The notes: a model not told the origin generated them from the sequence alone. Counted from the first letter of the stretch, positions 51,631 through 61,125 are shown. The stretch: DNA of 64,000 nucleotides from Orlajensenia sp001423545 (GCA_001423545.1 LMOK01000003.1:372001-436000), one strand, 5' to 3'. A program made the numbers and translations.

Positions 51631-52385
51631 ACGGCTTGCTTGATGAGATAGCCCGCGCCGCGCACGGTGTGGATCATGGGCTCGCGGCCGGCGTCGATCT
51701 TCTTCCGCAGGTAGGAGATGTAGATCTCGACCACGCTGGAGCGCCCGCCGAAGTCGTAGCTCCAGACGCGGTCGAGGATCTGCGACTTGCTGAGCACCCG
51801 GCGGGGGTTGCGCATGAGGAAGCGCAGGAGCTCGAACTCCGTCGCCGTGAGCTCGATGAGCTCGCCGGCGCGGGTGACCTCGTGGCTGTCCTCGTTGAGC
51901 ATGAGGTCGCCGACCTCGATGACGGGGTCGGATGCCGACGCCGACGTGAGGGTCGATCTGCGCACCAGCCCGCGCAGTCTCGCCACGACCTCCTCGAGGC
52001 TGAACGGCTTGGTGACGTAGTCGTCGCCGCCGGCCGTGAGGCCCTTGAGGCGGTCGTCGAGCGAGTCCTTGGCCGTGAGGAACAGCACCGGGGCGTCTGG
52101 ACGGTCCTCGCGGATGCGGGCGAGCACCTGCAGGCCGTCGATGTCGGGGAGCATGATGTCGAGCACGACGGCGTCGGGGCGGAACTCGCGGGCGGCTGCG
52201 ACGGCACTGCGGCCGTCGGCGGCGGTGCGCACGTCCCAGCCCTCGTAGCGCAGGGCCATCTGGAGCAGGTCGGTGAGGGTGGACTCGTCATCGACGACGA
52301 GCACGCGCACGGGGGTGCCGTCAGCGCGGCGGATGCCGCTGGCGAGCTGGCGGACGGGGGCCTGGTCGGTCGATTCAGTCGTCAT
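51627..52385 (-). CDS. OmpR-family response regulator
   Basis: The 252-residue protein has a receiver domain (about 28-140; VLVVDDEST, the phosphoacceptor Asp in AVVLDIMLPDIDG, the Lys in DDYVTKPFS) and a C-terminal winged helix (about 155-250; LTATEFELLRFLMRNPRRVL, VVEIYISYLRKKI). An N-terminal extension of about 25 residues precedes it. It overlaps the kinase gene. CATAG-core direct repeats with an 11-bp period upstream of it and of the divergent permease are likely its binding sites. Confidence 0.96.
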   Translation of the reverse strand: MTTESTDQAPVRQLASGIRRADGTPVRVLVVDDESTLTDLLQMALRYEGWDVRTAADGRSAVAAAREFRPDAVVLDIMLPDIDGLQVLARIREDRPDAPVLFLTAKDSLDDRLKGLTAGGDDYVTKPFSLEEVVARLRGLVRRSTLTSASASDPVIEVGDLMLNEDSHEVTRAGELIELTATEFELLRFLMRNPRRVLSKSQILDRVWSYDFGGRSSVVEIYISYLRKKIDAGREPMIHTVRGAGYLIKQAV

Positions 52386-52408
52386 GGTGCTTCCCAGTAT
52401 CCGGGTCC

Positions 52409-52430
52409 GTCTATGAGTCGTCTATGAGGC
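52409..52430 (-). promoter_or_regulatory. Response-regulator box upstream of the two-component genes
   Basis: GTCTATGAGTC and GTCTATGAGGC are adjacent 11-bp direct repeats, the spacing used by OmpR-family dimers. Their minus-strand core CATAGAC resembles the CATAG repeats at 52546-52586. Confidence 0.7.
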
Positions 52431-52545
52431 GTCGGTGTCGCGGCTGTGAGTCTGCCGGTCGTCCTGGCCGGCACGGCACCCGAATGAAACGTTGTCCGAC
52501 CGCTCTGGGGCCGCGGCTCCGTCCGGGCCCCTGCGGGCGGACGGT

Positions 52546-52586
52546 CCATAGCGTCTCCACAGCCCCGCCATAGAGCGGCGATAGCG
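52546..52586 (+). promoter_or_regulatory. Response-regulator boxes upstream of the MacB-type permease
   Basis: CCATAGCG (52546), CCATAGAG (52568) and CGATAGCG (52579) are in phase at 22 and 11 bp. The last lies 40 bases before the permease ATG. They share the CATAG core with the repeats at 52409-52430. Confidence 0.6.
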
Positions 52587-52625
52587 GCGGCTCCTACCGT
52601 CGGGTCATCCACCTGAAGGAGCAGC

Positions 52626-54146
52626 ATGTTTTTCACCTACCTCCGGCGTGAGCTCGCCGGGCGGCGCCGTCAGACGGCCATCATCGCCATCGGCATGGCC
52701 CTCGCCATCGCCCTCGTCATCATCGTCAACTCCGTCGCGGCGGGCGTGAAGACGGCCCAGGCCTCGGTGCTCGAATCGGTCTACGGCGTCGGAACCGACA
52801 TCACAGTGAGCCAGAGCCCCACCCCGCCGGCCGAGGGCGAGGAGGGCGATCGTGGTCGGTTCCAGTTCGGGGCGGACGATGGCACGACCAGCGACGACGG
52901 CACCACGGCCGTGAGCCAGTCGCGGCTGTCAGCCGGGTTCGGTTCGAGCACGTTCGCGGCGAGCGCCCTCGAGACCGTGACCGGCATCGACAACGTGTCG
53001 GCGGCATCCGGAACCCTCTCGCTCACCAACACGACATTCAACGGCGAGATGCCGCAGTTCACCCGAGACGGTGGAACGACGGATGGCGCCCCCACCGATC
53101 AGGGTGCCGCTGCTCCCCCGCAGGGCGGAGCCGACGGCGCCGGCGGCAGCGCCTTCGACGTCGACAGCTTCACCGTGCTCGGCCTCGATCCGGCCGCTGA
53201 CGCGATCGGTCCACTCTCGGCCGTGACGCTCGCCGACGGCCGCACCCTCGACACCGACGACACGGGCGCGAACGTGGCCGTGCTCGACGCCGACTACGCC
53301 ACCAGTGCCGAGCTCGCCGTCGGCGACACGATCGACATCGGCGGCACCGACTTCGAGATCGTCGGGACCGTCACGTCGAACACGGCCGACGCCGCCAGCG
53401 CCTCGAACGTCTACATCCCGCTCGACGTCGCCCAGACCCTGTCGGGCGAGGACGGCAACATCTCGACCATCTCCGTGCAGGCCGCGTCGTCGACCGACAT
53501 CGCGCAGGTGCAGGCCGACATCGAGACCGCACTTCCGGATGCGACGGTCTCGACCCAGGAGGAGCTCGCGTCGAGCGTCTCGGGCTCACTCGGCACGGCA
53601 TCCGGCCTGGTGGCCAACCTCGGCCTCTGGCTCTCGATCGCCGTGCTGATCGCAGCATTCCTGATCGCGATCCTGTTCACCATCTCGGGCGTGACGCGTC
53701 GCACCCGGGAGTTCGGAACGCTCAAGGCCATCGGCTGGTCGAACCGACGCATCGTCGGCCAGGTCACCGGCGAGTCACTCGTGCAGGGCCTCATCGGGGG
53801 CGCCCTCGGCATCGTGATCGGCGTGATCGGCGTGACCGTGATCAACATCATCGCCCCGACCCTCTCGGGCAGCGCCTCGACGGGAGGACTCGACGCGGCC
53901 GGCACCGGCGGAGGCGGCGGCGCCGGAGGAGCGGCGGGCGGCGCGGGCGGTGGACGCGGTTTCGGCGGCCCGATGGCCGCCGCCGCCCAGGCGACCACGG
54001 ACGTCGCACTGAACGCCCCGCTCACGCTCTCGGTGATCGCCATCGCGGTGGGCCTGGCGGTTCTCGGCGGCCTCATCGCCGGAGCGTTCGGCGGCTGGCG
54101 GGCGGCACGCCTGCGCCCCGCCGAGGCGCTGCGCAGCGTCGGCTGA
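52626..54146 (+). CDS. MacB/FtsX-type ABC transporter permease
   Basis: The 506-residue protein has the MacB-FtsX layout: one N-terminal helix (about 18-40), a large extracytoplasmic domain (40-340) and three C-terminal helices (about 345-370, 395-425, 465-490). RRTREFGTLKAIGWSNRRI is the coupling block and RPAEALRSVG the usual C-terminus. A Gly-rich stretch of about 35 residues (near 425-450) lies in the outer loop between the last two helices, which is unusual. GAAGGAG precedes the ATG. It pairs with the ATPase 45 bp downstream. Confidence 0.94.
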   Translation: MFFTYLRRELAGRRRQTAIIAIGMALAIALVIIVNSVAAGVKTAQASVLESVYGVGTDITVSQSPTPPAEGEEGDRGRFQFGADDGTTSDDGTTAVSQSRLSAGFGSSTFAASALETVTGIDNVSAASGTLSLTNTTFNGEMPQFTRDGGTTDGAPTDQGAAAPPQGGADGAGGSAFDVDSFTVLGLDPAADAIGPLSAVTLADGRTLDTDDTGANVAVLDADYATSAELAVGDTIDIGGTDFEIVGTVTSNTADAASASNVYIPLDVAQTLSGEDGNISTISVQAASSTDIAQVQADIETALPDATVSTQEELASSVSGSLGTASGLVANLGLWLSIAVLIAAFLIAILFTISGVTRRTREFGTLKAIGWSNRRIVGQVTGESLVQGLIGGALGIVIGVIGVTVINIIAPTLSGSASTGGLDAAGTGGGGGAGGAAGGAGGGRGFGGPMAAAAQATTDVALNAPLTLSVIAIAVGLAVLGGLIAGAFGGWRAARLRPAEALRSVG

Positions 54147-54191
54147 CCCGCATCCGTCTCGCACCGACTCGACCAGGAAAGACAGGGAACC

Positions 54192-54860
54192 ATGTACACC
54201 CTCAGCAATGTCAGCAAGACCTACACGCAGGGCAAGCGCACCGTGCACGCTCTGAAGGGCGTGGACCTCAGCATCGGCTCCGGCCAGATGGTGGCCATCC
54301 AGGGGCCGACGGGCGGCGGCAAGTCGACGCTGCTGCAGATGCTCGGCGGACTCGACCGGCCCTCCGGCGGCACCATCACCCTGAGCGACCACGACATCTC
54401 GACGATGTCGGACGGCAGGCTGGCGCACGTGCGGGCGAAGGAGATCGGGTTCGTCTTCCAGGGCTTCAACCTGATCCCGACGCTCACGGCGCAGCAGAAC
54501 GTCGAGACCGCACTCGAGCCCCTCGGCGTCTCGGGAGCGGAGCGATCCCAGCGCGCGACGGAGGCTCTCGCGTCCGTCGGGCTCGCCGACCGGGGCACCC
54601 ACCTGCCGAACGAGCTGTCCGGCGGCCAGCAGCAGCGCGTGGCCATCGCGAGGGCTCTCGTGAAGGAGCCGGAGGTGCTCCTCGCCGATGAACCGACGGG
54701 CAACCTCGACGAGGAGACCCGCGACGAGATCATGGACCTCCTCGAGGGTCTGTGGCGGGACCGCGGGCTCACGCTCATCGTCGTGACGCACGACTCTGCC
54801 GTGGCGCGGAGGGCCGAGCGGCGGCTGCACATCACGCAGGGGACAGTGCGCGAGGTCTGA
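54192..54860 (+). CDS. MacB/LolD-type ABC transporter ATP-binding protein
   Basis: The 222-residue ATPase has Walker A GPTGGGKST near 39, the Q-loop in FVFQGFNLIPTLTA, signature LSGGQQQRVAIARAL, Walker B VLLADEPTGNLD and the H-loop VTHDSA. It drives the FtsX-type permease of the same operon, a mechanotransmission system that usually exports peptides or antibiotics, or acts on the envelope. Confidence 0.96.
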   Translation: MYTLSNVSKTYTQGKRTVHALKGVDLSIGSGQMVAIQGPTGGGKSTLLQMLGGLDRPSGGTITLSDHDISTMSDGRLAHVRAKEIGFVFQGFNLIPTLTAQQNVETALEPLGVSGAERSQRATEALASVGLADRGTHLPNELSGGQQQRVAIARALVKEPEVLLADEPTGNLDEETRDEIMDLLEGLWRDRGLTLIVVTHDSAVARRAERRLHITQGTVREV

Positions 54861-54904
54861 CGTTCGGCCACCGAGGTGACGCTGGCGGGAGAGCGGTCAG
54901 GTGA

Positions 54905-55561
54905 TCAGTCCTCGACGGTGATGCCGAGCTGGTCGGCGAAGAGCGACGCCAGCTCGGCCACCTGGTCGGGCGTGAGCGTCGCACCCTTGAGGCCGGGCAG
55001 ACCCACGATGCGGCGGAGGTCGACGGTGCGCAGGTCGACGTTGCGCAGCTCGGCGCGGGTGAGGTCGATCGTTCCCACGCGGGTGCCGGCGAAGGAGACC
55101 CTGTTGGCCTTCACTCCCCCGAGGTCGAGCTCGTCGATGGTGCAGTCGGTGAACTGCACGTCCTGCAGATGGGCACCGCGGAGGTTCACGAAGCCGAGCT
55201 TGCAGTTCGAGATGTGCACGGACTGCCACGATGCGTCGTAGAACTCGGCCGATCCGATGCGCGAGGATTCGAGGCTGACGTCACGGAAACGGGAGCGGGC
55301 GGCGCTCAGGATGGGAGCGTTGAGGCGCTCGATCGTGGTGTCGAGGAAGCTCGCCGTGCGCAGGTCGGCCTCATGCGCCGAGACGTCGAGGAAGGCGCAC
55401 TCGCTGAACGTCGCACCCTGCAGGTCGCGCCCGGAGAGATCGATGCCGGCGAAGCGCTCGGCGTCGTGGCTGTCGTGCGGTTCGAGGGCATCGCCGTCGA
55501 GCAGTTCGGGGAGACGGATGCGGTCGATGCGGGGAGCGAGGGTGCGAGGGGTCGGTGCCAT
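54905..55561 (-). CDS. Pentapeptide-repeat protein
   Basis: The 218-residue protein carries about 20 irregular A(D/N)LXX repeats (for example DLSGRDLQGATFSE, KLGFVNLRGAHLQD and DLTRAELRNVDLRT), which build a right-handed square beta helix. Some relatives mimic DNA and protect gyrase from quinolones; without the charge pattern of a full helix this is only a possibility. It is convergent with the ATPase gene. Confidence 0.93.
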   Translation of the reverse strand: MAPTPRTLAPRIDRIRLPELLDGDALEPHDSHDAERFAGIDLSGRDLQGATFSECAFLDVSAHEADLRTASFLDTTIERLNAPILSAARSRFRDVSLESSRIGSAEFYDASWQSVHISNCKLGFVNLRGAHLQDVQFTDCTIDELDLGGVKANRVSFAGTRVGTIDLTRAELRNVDLRTVDLRRIVGLPGLKGATLTPDQVAELASLFADQLGITVED

Positions 55562-55603
55562 GGTGGGTTCAACTCTTCCACGCCGCTCGCCCTCTGCCCG
55601 CAG

Positions 55604-55706
55604 CCTCCACTTCGGCGGCGACTGCGTCGCTGCCTCTGCGAGCGGGGTGTGGGCCCGGGCCCTCCACTTCGGCCGCGGACTTCGTCCGGGCCTCAGCGAG
55701 CGGGTG
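55604..55706. repeat. Dispersed intergenic repeat, family 2, tandem copies c and d
   Basis: Two copies (55604-55649 and 55661-55706) begin CCTCCACTTCGGC and end GCGAGCGGGTG or GCGAGCGGGGTG, 57 bp apart, in the gap between the pentapeptide-repeat gene and the sugar operon. Same family as 27454 and 47651. Confidence 0.8.
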
Positions 55707-55729
55707 GGGGTGCGGGCGCCGGGCGGGGC

Positions 55730-56764
55730 CTACTGGTTCGAGAAGGCGGCGTCGAACGAGGCCGACGGGCGGTCCCACAGCAGCGAGCGGATGTGGGCGA
55801 GGGCCTCGGGTGCCCCGTGGAGGCGGTCCATGCCCGCGTCCTCCCACTCGATCGAGATCGGGCCGGTGTAGCCGATCGCATCCAGGGCCCGGAACGAGTC
55901 CTCCCACGGCACGTCGCCGTGCCCGGTCGACACGAAGTCCCACCCGCGGCGCGGGTCGCCCCACGGCAGGTGCGACCCCAGCACGCCGGCGCGTCCGTTG
56001 TGCGGCCGCATCCGCGTGTCCTTGCAGTCGACGTGGTAGATGCGGTCCTGGAAGTCCCAGATGAACCCGACCGGGTCGATGTTCTGCCACATCATGTGCG
56101 ACGGGTCCCAGTTGAAGCCGAACGCCTCGCGGTGGCCGATCGCCTCGAGGGTGCGCACCGAGCTCCAGTAGTCGTAGGCGATCTCGCTCGGATGCACCTC
56201 GTGCGCGAACCGAACCCCTTCGGCGTCGAAGACGTCGAGGATCGGGTTCCACCGGTTCGCGAAGTCCTCGAAGCCGGCGTCGATGACCGAAGCCGGCACC
56301 GGCGGGAACATCGCCACGTACGGCCAGATGCTCGACCCAGTGAACCCGACGACGGTGTCGACCCCCAGCTTGCGCGCGACTCGAGCCGACCGCTTCATGT
56401 CGTCGGCCGCGCGCTGGCGCACCCCCTCGGCGTCGCCGTCACCCCAGGTGTAGTCGCGCACGATGGCCTCGTGCCTGAAGTCGATCGGGTCATCGCACAC
56501 GGCCTGACCGGTGAGGTGATTGGAGATGGCGAACACCTGCAGGCCGTGCCGGTCGAGGATGGCCCGGCGCTCGTCGAGGTAGCCCGGCTCCTCCTCGGCC
56601 CGCTTCAGGTCGAGGTGATCACCGGAGCAGGCGATCTCGAGACCGTCGTACCCCCACTCACCCGCCAGCCGCGCCACCTCCTCGAACGAAAGGTCCGCCC
56701 ACTGCCCCGTGAACAGCGTCACGGGATGGCCCGTCGGTGTCGCAGCCTGTGCTGGGTCCGTCAT
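55730..56764 (-). CDS. TIM-barrel sugar-phosphate isomerase/epimerase
   Basis: The 344-residue protein belongs to the AP-endonuclease-2/IolE-like family. Likely metal ligands are a Glu in FAHEVHPSEIAYD, His in NWDPSHMMWQ, His in YHVDCKDTR and Glu in ISIEWEDAG. It follows the epimerase-like gene with an ATGA overlap and is the last gene of the seven-gene operon. The substrate is unknown; the transporter and dehydrogenase suggest a sugar or inositol derivative. Confidence 0.9.
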   Translation of the reverse strand: MTDPAQAATPTGHPVTLFTGQWADLSFEEVARLAGEWGYDGLEIACSGDHLDLKRAEEEPGYLDERRAILDRHGLQVFAISNHLTGQAVCDDPIDFRHEAIVRDYTWGDGDAEGVRQRAADDMKRSARVARKLGVDTVVGFTGSSIWPYVAMFPPVPASVIDAGFEDFANRWNPILDVFDAEGVRFAHEVHPSEIAYDYWSSVRTLEAIGHREAFGFNWDPSHMMWQNIDPVGFIWDFQDRIYHVDCKDTRMRPHNGRAGVLGSHLPWGDPRRGWDFVSTGHGDVPWEDSFRALDAIGYTGPISIEWEDAGMDRLHGAPEALAHIRSLLWDRPSASFDAAFSNQ

Positions 56765-57630
56765 GATCTCTCCCTGTCGTCCTGCAGTGCCGTGAGGTAG
56801 TCCAGCGAATCCGCCGCCAGGGCGTCCTGGCTGAGCGCGAGCGGTCGCCAGACGGAGGCTGCGACGGCGATGGTGGCGTTCTCGCCCGTGAAGCTCTCGA
56901 GCCCGAGCGGCCCGGTGTAGCCGGCGTCGTCGAGAGCATCGAGGAAGGCCGGCCAGTCGATGTGGTCGTCGCCGACGGCGCCGCGATCGTTGCCGCAGAC
57001 CTGCACGTGCGCGATGTGCGCGCCGGCGGTGCGGATGGCGTCGCCGATGCGCTTCTCCTCGATGTTGAGGTGGTAGCTGTCGAGCGCGAGGCCGAGTCCG
57101 GGACCGAGCAGCGGGCCGAGGGCCTCCAACGCCTGGTCGACGGTGTTGACGAGGCTGGTCTCGTAGCGGTTGAGGGGTTCGATGGCGAGACGGATGCCGC
57201 CCCGCTCCGCGCGGTGCACGACCGGAGTGAGCGCGGCCTGCAGTTCGCGGTAGTGCTCGGCCCGGTCGGTCTCCGTCAGACGCCAGGTGCGGCCGGTGGC
57301 AGCGTAGAACGGGCCGGCGACGACACGGGCGCCGACCGCCTCGGCGACCCCGATGCAGTGCACGAGGTAGTTCTGGGTGGCCACGACCTCGGAGGCCGGA
57401 GCGGCGACGAGGTTGCGACCCGGGCCCATGGCGCCCACCACGATCGGCAGCAGCCGATGTTCGGCCAGGACCTCCCGGGCGAGCTCGGGCGACCAGTCCC
57501 CCACGGACTCGACCGGGAGCTCGATGGCGCCGAACCCCAGGCGTGCCGCCTTGGCGGCGAGCGTCGCGAGCGAGGCGTCGTCGAGCGGGCTGGTCCACAC
57601 CCAGGTGTTGACGCCGATGGTGCGGCGCAT
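56761..57630 (-). CDS. D-tagatose/D-psicose 3-epimerase-family enzyme
   Basis: The 289-residue TIM barrel has the hallmarks of ketose 3-epimerases: IEPLNRYETSLVNT with the catalytic Glu near residue 140, LALDSYHLNIEEK with metal ligands Asp and His, CGNDRGAVGDDHIDW and the last Glu in LGLESFTGEN. It probably epimerises a ketose or keto-sugar brought in by the neighbouring transporter. GAGGAGA precedes the ATG at 57630. It overlaps the isomerase gene by four bases. Confidence 0.9.
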   Translation of the reverse strand: MRRTIGVNTWVWTSPLDDASLATLAAKAARLGFGAIELPVESVGDWSPELAREVLAEHRLLPIVVGAMGPGRNLVAAPASEVVATQNYLVHCIGVAEAVGARVVAGPFYAATGRTWRLTETDRAEHYRELQAALTPVVHRAERGGIRLAIEPLNRYETSLVNTVDQALEALGPLLGPGLGLALDSYHLNIEEKRIGDAIRTAGAHIAHVQVCGNDRGAVGDDHIDWPAFLDALDDAGYTGPLGLESFTGENATIAVAASVWRPLALSQDALAADSLDYLTALQDDRERS

Positions 57631-57711
57631 CCGTGTCTCCTCTCGCACACTGCGGCCCTGCATGGCGACTGGCGAGGCTCGAGTGAGCCCCGCCAGTCGG
57701 CAGCGTACCGG

Positions 57712-58917
57712 TTACGGGATCTGGCGCTCCTGCCAGACCGTCGGGTAGCCGGGCAGGTCCTCTCCGCCGAACTTGGCGTAGTGACCGTCGGGCATGCCCT
57801 CGTTCGCAGCGAGGTACTGGTCGAGGTCGTCACTCGTCACGGGGCTCTGCGGGAGCACCCACTCCTTCGGAACCTCCTCGCCGGCGAAGATCTTCTGCGC
57901 GGCGAGCAGCGGCGTGCGCCACTGGAAGTTCGAGTACACGGTTCCGAGTCCGGTGAGGCCGGTGTCCTTCCACTTGCGCAGGAAGCTCAGCTCGTCCTCT
58001 CCGGTCATGACCGGGTAGTCGACTCCGGCGTCCTCGAACGCCTCGATCGCTGCGACGGCGCCGTCACCGGCATCCATCCAGATGCCCTTGACGTCACCCT
58101 TGGCGAGCTCGTCCGAGATGATCTTCTTGATCTCGACGGGGTCGGCACCGGTGAAGTAGTCGACGGCGTCGATGTTGGCCTCACCGAACAGCTTCTCGGC
58201 CGCGGCCCAGCGCTGCTCGAGCACGTCGACACCCGGGAGGATGCGAAGCGCGACGACCTTGTCACCCTCTTCGAGGTTGTCGATCAGGAAGTTCGCCGAG
58301 TCGATGCCCCAGGCGAAGCCGCCGATCGGGTGGATGAACGTGACGGGGCAGTCCGTCTGAACACCGCGGTCGAACACGATGACGGGCTTCCCGGTGTCGC
58401 AGGCTCGCTCGACCGCCGGAGTCATGGCCGCCGTGCTGTTCGGCGAGATGACGAAGAAGTCGCAGTTGCCCTCGTTGATGAAGTAGTCGATGTCGGCGAT
58501 CTGCGTGTCGTCGCTGTCCTGCGCGTCACGCGTCTCCAGCTCGCTGATCGCACCCGACTCCTGCAGCACCTTGAGCTGCTCGTTCATGGTGATCCAGCCG
58601 GTCTGGCGCCACGGGTTCGAGATCGAGGCGTTCGCGAAGCACCCCTTCTTCGCCCCCTCGCTCGCGAACTCCGAGGTGTCGACCATCTCGGCGTTGATGT
58701 ACTGCAGGTAGGGCTGTCCGTCCGGCCCCTCGGGAACGACCCCCCGTTCCTCGTCCTGCTTGTCGAACAGCGCCTGGTCGAACCACTCGACCTCGGCCTC
58801 CTCCGTGGCCGCGGCGTCGTCCGACGGAGCGGTCACGCTGGGATCGGTCGTGCAGCCGGCCAGTGTCAGCAGCGCAAGCGCTCCGACCATGGCGGATGCC
58901 ACATGCATTCGTCGCAT
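57712..58917 (-). CDS. Sugar-binding lipoprotein of the RbsB/Peripla-BP-4 type
   Basis: The 401-residue protein has a lipoprotein signal ending LLTLAGCTT and a long acidic linker before the binding domain. Domain features are NEQLKVLQESGAI, CDFFVISPNSTAAMTPAVE and PVIVFDRGVQTDCPVTFIHP. AAGGAGG six bases before the ATG marks a strong start. The ligand is unknown; the domain is larger than RbsB, like binding proteins for inositol- or allose-like substrates. Confidence 0.92.
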   Translation of the reverse strand: MRRMHVASAMVGALALLTLAGCTTDPSVTAPSDDAAATEEAEVEWFDQALFDKQDEERGVVPEGPDGQPYLQYINAEMVDTSEFASEGAKKGCFANASISNPWRQTGWITMNEQLKVLQESGAISELETRDAQDSDDTQIADIDYFINEGNCDFFVISPNSTAAMTPAVERACDTGKPVIVFDRGVQTDCPVTFIHPIGGFAWGIDSANFLIDNLEEGDKVVALRILPGVDVLEQRWAAAEKLFGEANIDAVDYFTGADPVEIKKIISDELAKGDVKGIWMDAGDGAVAAIEAFEDAGVDYPVMTGEDELSFLRKWKDTGLTGLGTVYSNFQWRTPLLAAQKIFAGEEVPKEWVLPQSPVTSDDLDQYLAANEGMPDGHYAKFGGEDLPGYPTVWQERQIP

Positions 58918-58942
58918 CACAAACCTCCTTGGTTGTGTTGGA

Positions 58943-60049
58943 TCAGCCCTCTGCCTCGAGGGAGTGGATTGCAGGTCGAGTCGCGCCCGACTGTGGGGGC
59001 GACTCCTTCTCCCGTGCGGGTGAAGTCTCAGGGGCGCCGTCGACAGGTCCGTCATCGGCGTCGACCGGCGGACCGGCGACATCGGTTCGTCCGCGACGGC
59101 GAGCGCGGAACGAGACGGCGGAGTAGGCCACGGCGGCGATGATGATGACGCCCTGGATGGCGTCGCGCAGCGTGGACGGCACCCCGGCGAAGTTGAGCAG
59201 GGTGAACAGCGCCTCGAGGGCGAACGCCCCGGCCGCTGCAGCGACGACCCAGCCGCGTCCACCGCCGAGGACGACGCCTCCGAGGACCACGGCCGTGATG
59301 GCCGTGAACTCGTAGCCCCGGCCGACGGAGGGGTGCACGCCGGCGTACCCGACCAACAGGATGCCGGCGAGAGTCGCCGACAGCGACGACAGGATGAACG
59401 TGCTGGTCTTCACCCACCAGGTGCGCACACCGGCGAAGCCTGCTGCGGTCGGGTTGTCGCCGAGGGCGATGATGGTGCGGCCGAACGGACGCTTGCTGAA
59501 CCAGATGGCCGCGGCGAGCACCACGATGAGGATGAGGACGGACCACGGGATGAGGTCGAGCACCGGCACGTCCTGGATGCCGCCCCGACCGATCTGCCGG
59601 AAGCTGTCGTCGGGGTTGCCCGTGGCAGCACCGCCGGTCCAGTACAGCACCCCGCCGAGCAGGGCCAGCATCATGCCGAGGGTCGCGATGAACGACGGCA
59701 CGCGCAGGAACGACACGATGAGGCCGTTGACGAGTCCCACCAGCACGCCGAACGCCAGCATCAGGAACAGCACCGGAATGGTGCGGCTCTCGTCCTGTCC
59801 GACCAGGTTGCCGGCGATGACCACCTGCGCTGTCACGACGGAGCCCATCGACAGGTCGAACTCCCCGCCCACGATCACGAAGTACTGCCCGATCGCCACG
59901 ATGGCCACGGGAGCGACGCGCTGGATGAAGCGCATCAGCTGGCCGGGTTCGGCGAAGCTCGGGTTGAGCACCGTGATGGCGATGAGCAGCACGGCGAGGA
60001 GCAGGAACACCGCTCCGCGCGGGCTCACGAGTGCGCTGACGATCTTCAT
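58943..60049 (-). CDS. Sugar ABC transporter permease (RbsC type), second
   Basis: The 368-residue membrane protein has about nine helices, the block IVGGEFDLSMGSVVTAQVV and the C-terminal VVLGGVVLGGGRGWV. A polar tail of 50 residues ends the protein. It overlaps the other permease stop by four bases and probably pairs with it as a heterodimer. Confidence 0.93.
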   Translation of the reverse strand: MKIVSALVSPRGAVFLLLAVLLIAITVLNPSFAEPGQLMRFIQRVAPVAIVAIGQYFVIVGGEFDLSMGSVVTAQVVIAGNLVGQDESRTIPVLFLMLAFGVLVGLVNGLIVSFLRVPSFIATLGMMLALLGGVLYWTGGAATGNPDDSFRQIGRGGIQDVPVLDLIPWSVLILIVVLAAAIWFSKRPFGRTIIALGDNPTAAGFAGVRTWWVKTSTFILSSLSATLAGILLVGYAGVHPSVGRGYEFTAITAVVLGGVVLGGGRGWVVAAAAGAFALEALFTLLNFAGVPSTLRDAIQGVIIIAAVAYSAVSFRARRRGRTDVAGPPVDADDGPVDGAPETSPAREKESPPQSGATRPAIHSLEAEG

Positions 60050-61125
60050 ACCGACCCTCCCTTCACAGAATCCGAGACTCTGTCGGACGGCGACGGATCG
60101 ACATCCGGATCGGTGTCCGCCCCGCCGTCCGCTCCGAACCTGGCCCGACGACGCTCCACCTGACGTGCCGTGTAGACGGCGACGGCGGCCACGATGACCA
60201 CGCCGCGCACGACGTCCTTCATGAACGGGTTGACCTGCAGCACGCTCATCACGTTGTCGAGCACGGCGAAGATGGCGACGCCGCCGATGGTGCCCCAGAC
60301 CGAACCCCGACCACCCGCGAGGATGGTGCCGCCGAGCACGACCGCCGCGATCGAGAGCAGGTCGTAGCCGCCCTGGATGCCCACGGTCGGGCTGCCGACA
60401 CCGAGTCGGCTGGCGAGCAGAAGACCGGCGAAGGCCGCCGTGACAGAGCAGAGCACGTGCGCGACGATGATCGGCTGGGCCGTGCGGATGCCGGAGAGCC
60501 TGGCCACCTGCTCGTTGCCACCGACGGCGAACATGTGGTTTCCCGTGCGGGTGCGGCTGAGGAACAGCGCCGCGAGCAGGGCGACGACGATCATGAGGAT
60601 CGTCGACACCGGGATGGGTCCGACGCCTGTCGCCCCGATGAGCTGGAACTCCCACGGAACGTCGCCGCTGGTGCCCTTGTAGTTCGTGTCGAGGTAGCCC
60701 TTGATGATGAGGCCCATGCCGAGGGTGGCGATGAAGCCGTTCACGTGCAGCTTCGTGACGATCAGGCCGTTCACGAGTCCGATCACGGCCGCCACGGCGA
60801 GCGCCGCCAGAACGGCCGGGGCGATGTTCGCCGCGCTGCCGTTCATCGTGTCGGCGGCGATGAGGCTCGACAGGCTGACGACGTAGGGAACGGAGAGGTC
60901 GAGCGATCCGCAGAGGATCACGAGGGTCTGCCCGATGGCCACGAAGCCGAGCACGCTCATGCCCGTGAGGATGTCGCGGATGTTGCCCGCACTGAAGAAG
61001 CTGCGTCCGACCGTGGCGACGAGGATGGCGCTCACGATGATCACGCCCAGCAGGGCCAGGTAGACGAGCGCCGTGGAGTCGATGCGACGACGACGACGGA
61101 GCGGGCGAACGGATGCCTCACTCAT
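60046..61125 (-). CDS. Sugar ABC transporter permease (RbsC type), first
   Basis: The 359-residue protein has the family blocks LVILCGSLDLSVPYVVSLSS and AVVLGGTILAGGRGSVWG and a basic N-terminus. Two distinct permease genes in one operon distinguish this importer from the single-permease mmsB systems of the window. It overlaps the ATPase stop by four bases. Confidence 0.93.
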   Translation of the reverse strand: MSEASVRPLRRRRRIDSTALVYLALLGVIIVSAILVATVGRSFFSAGNIRDILTGMSVLGFVAIGQTLVILCGSLDLSVPYVVSLSSLIAADTMNGSAANIAPAVLAALAVAAVIGLVNGLIVTKLHVNGFIATLGMGLIIKGYLDTNYKGTSGDVPWEFQLIGATGVGPIPVSTILMIVVALLAALFLSRTRTGNHMFAVGGNEQVARLSGIRTAQPIIVAHVLCSVTAAFAGLLLASRLGVGSPTVGIQGGYDLLSIAAVVLGGTILAGGRGSVWGTIGGVAIFAVLDNVMSVLQVNPFMKDVVRGVVIVAAVAVYTARQVERRRARFGADGGADTDPDVDPSPSDRVSDSVKGGSV

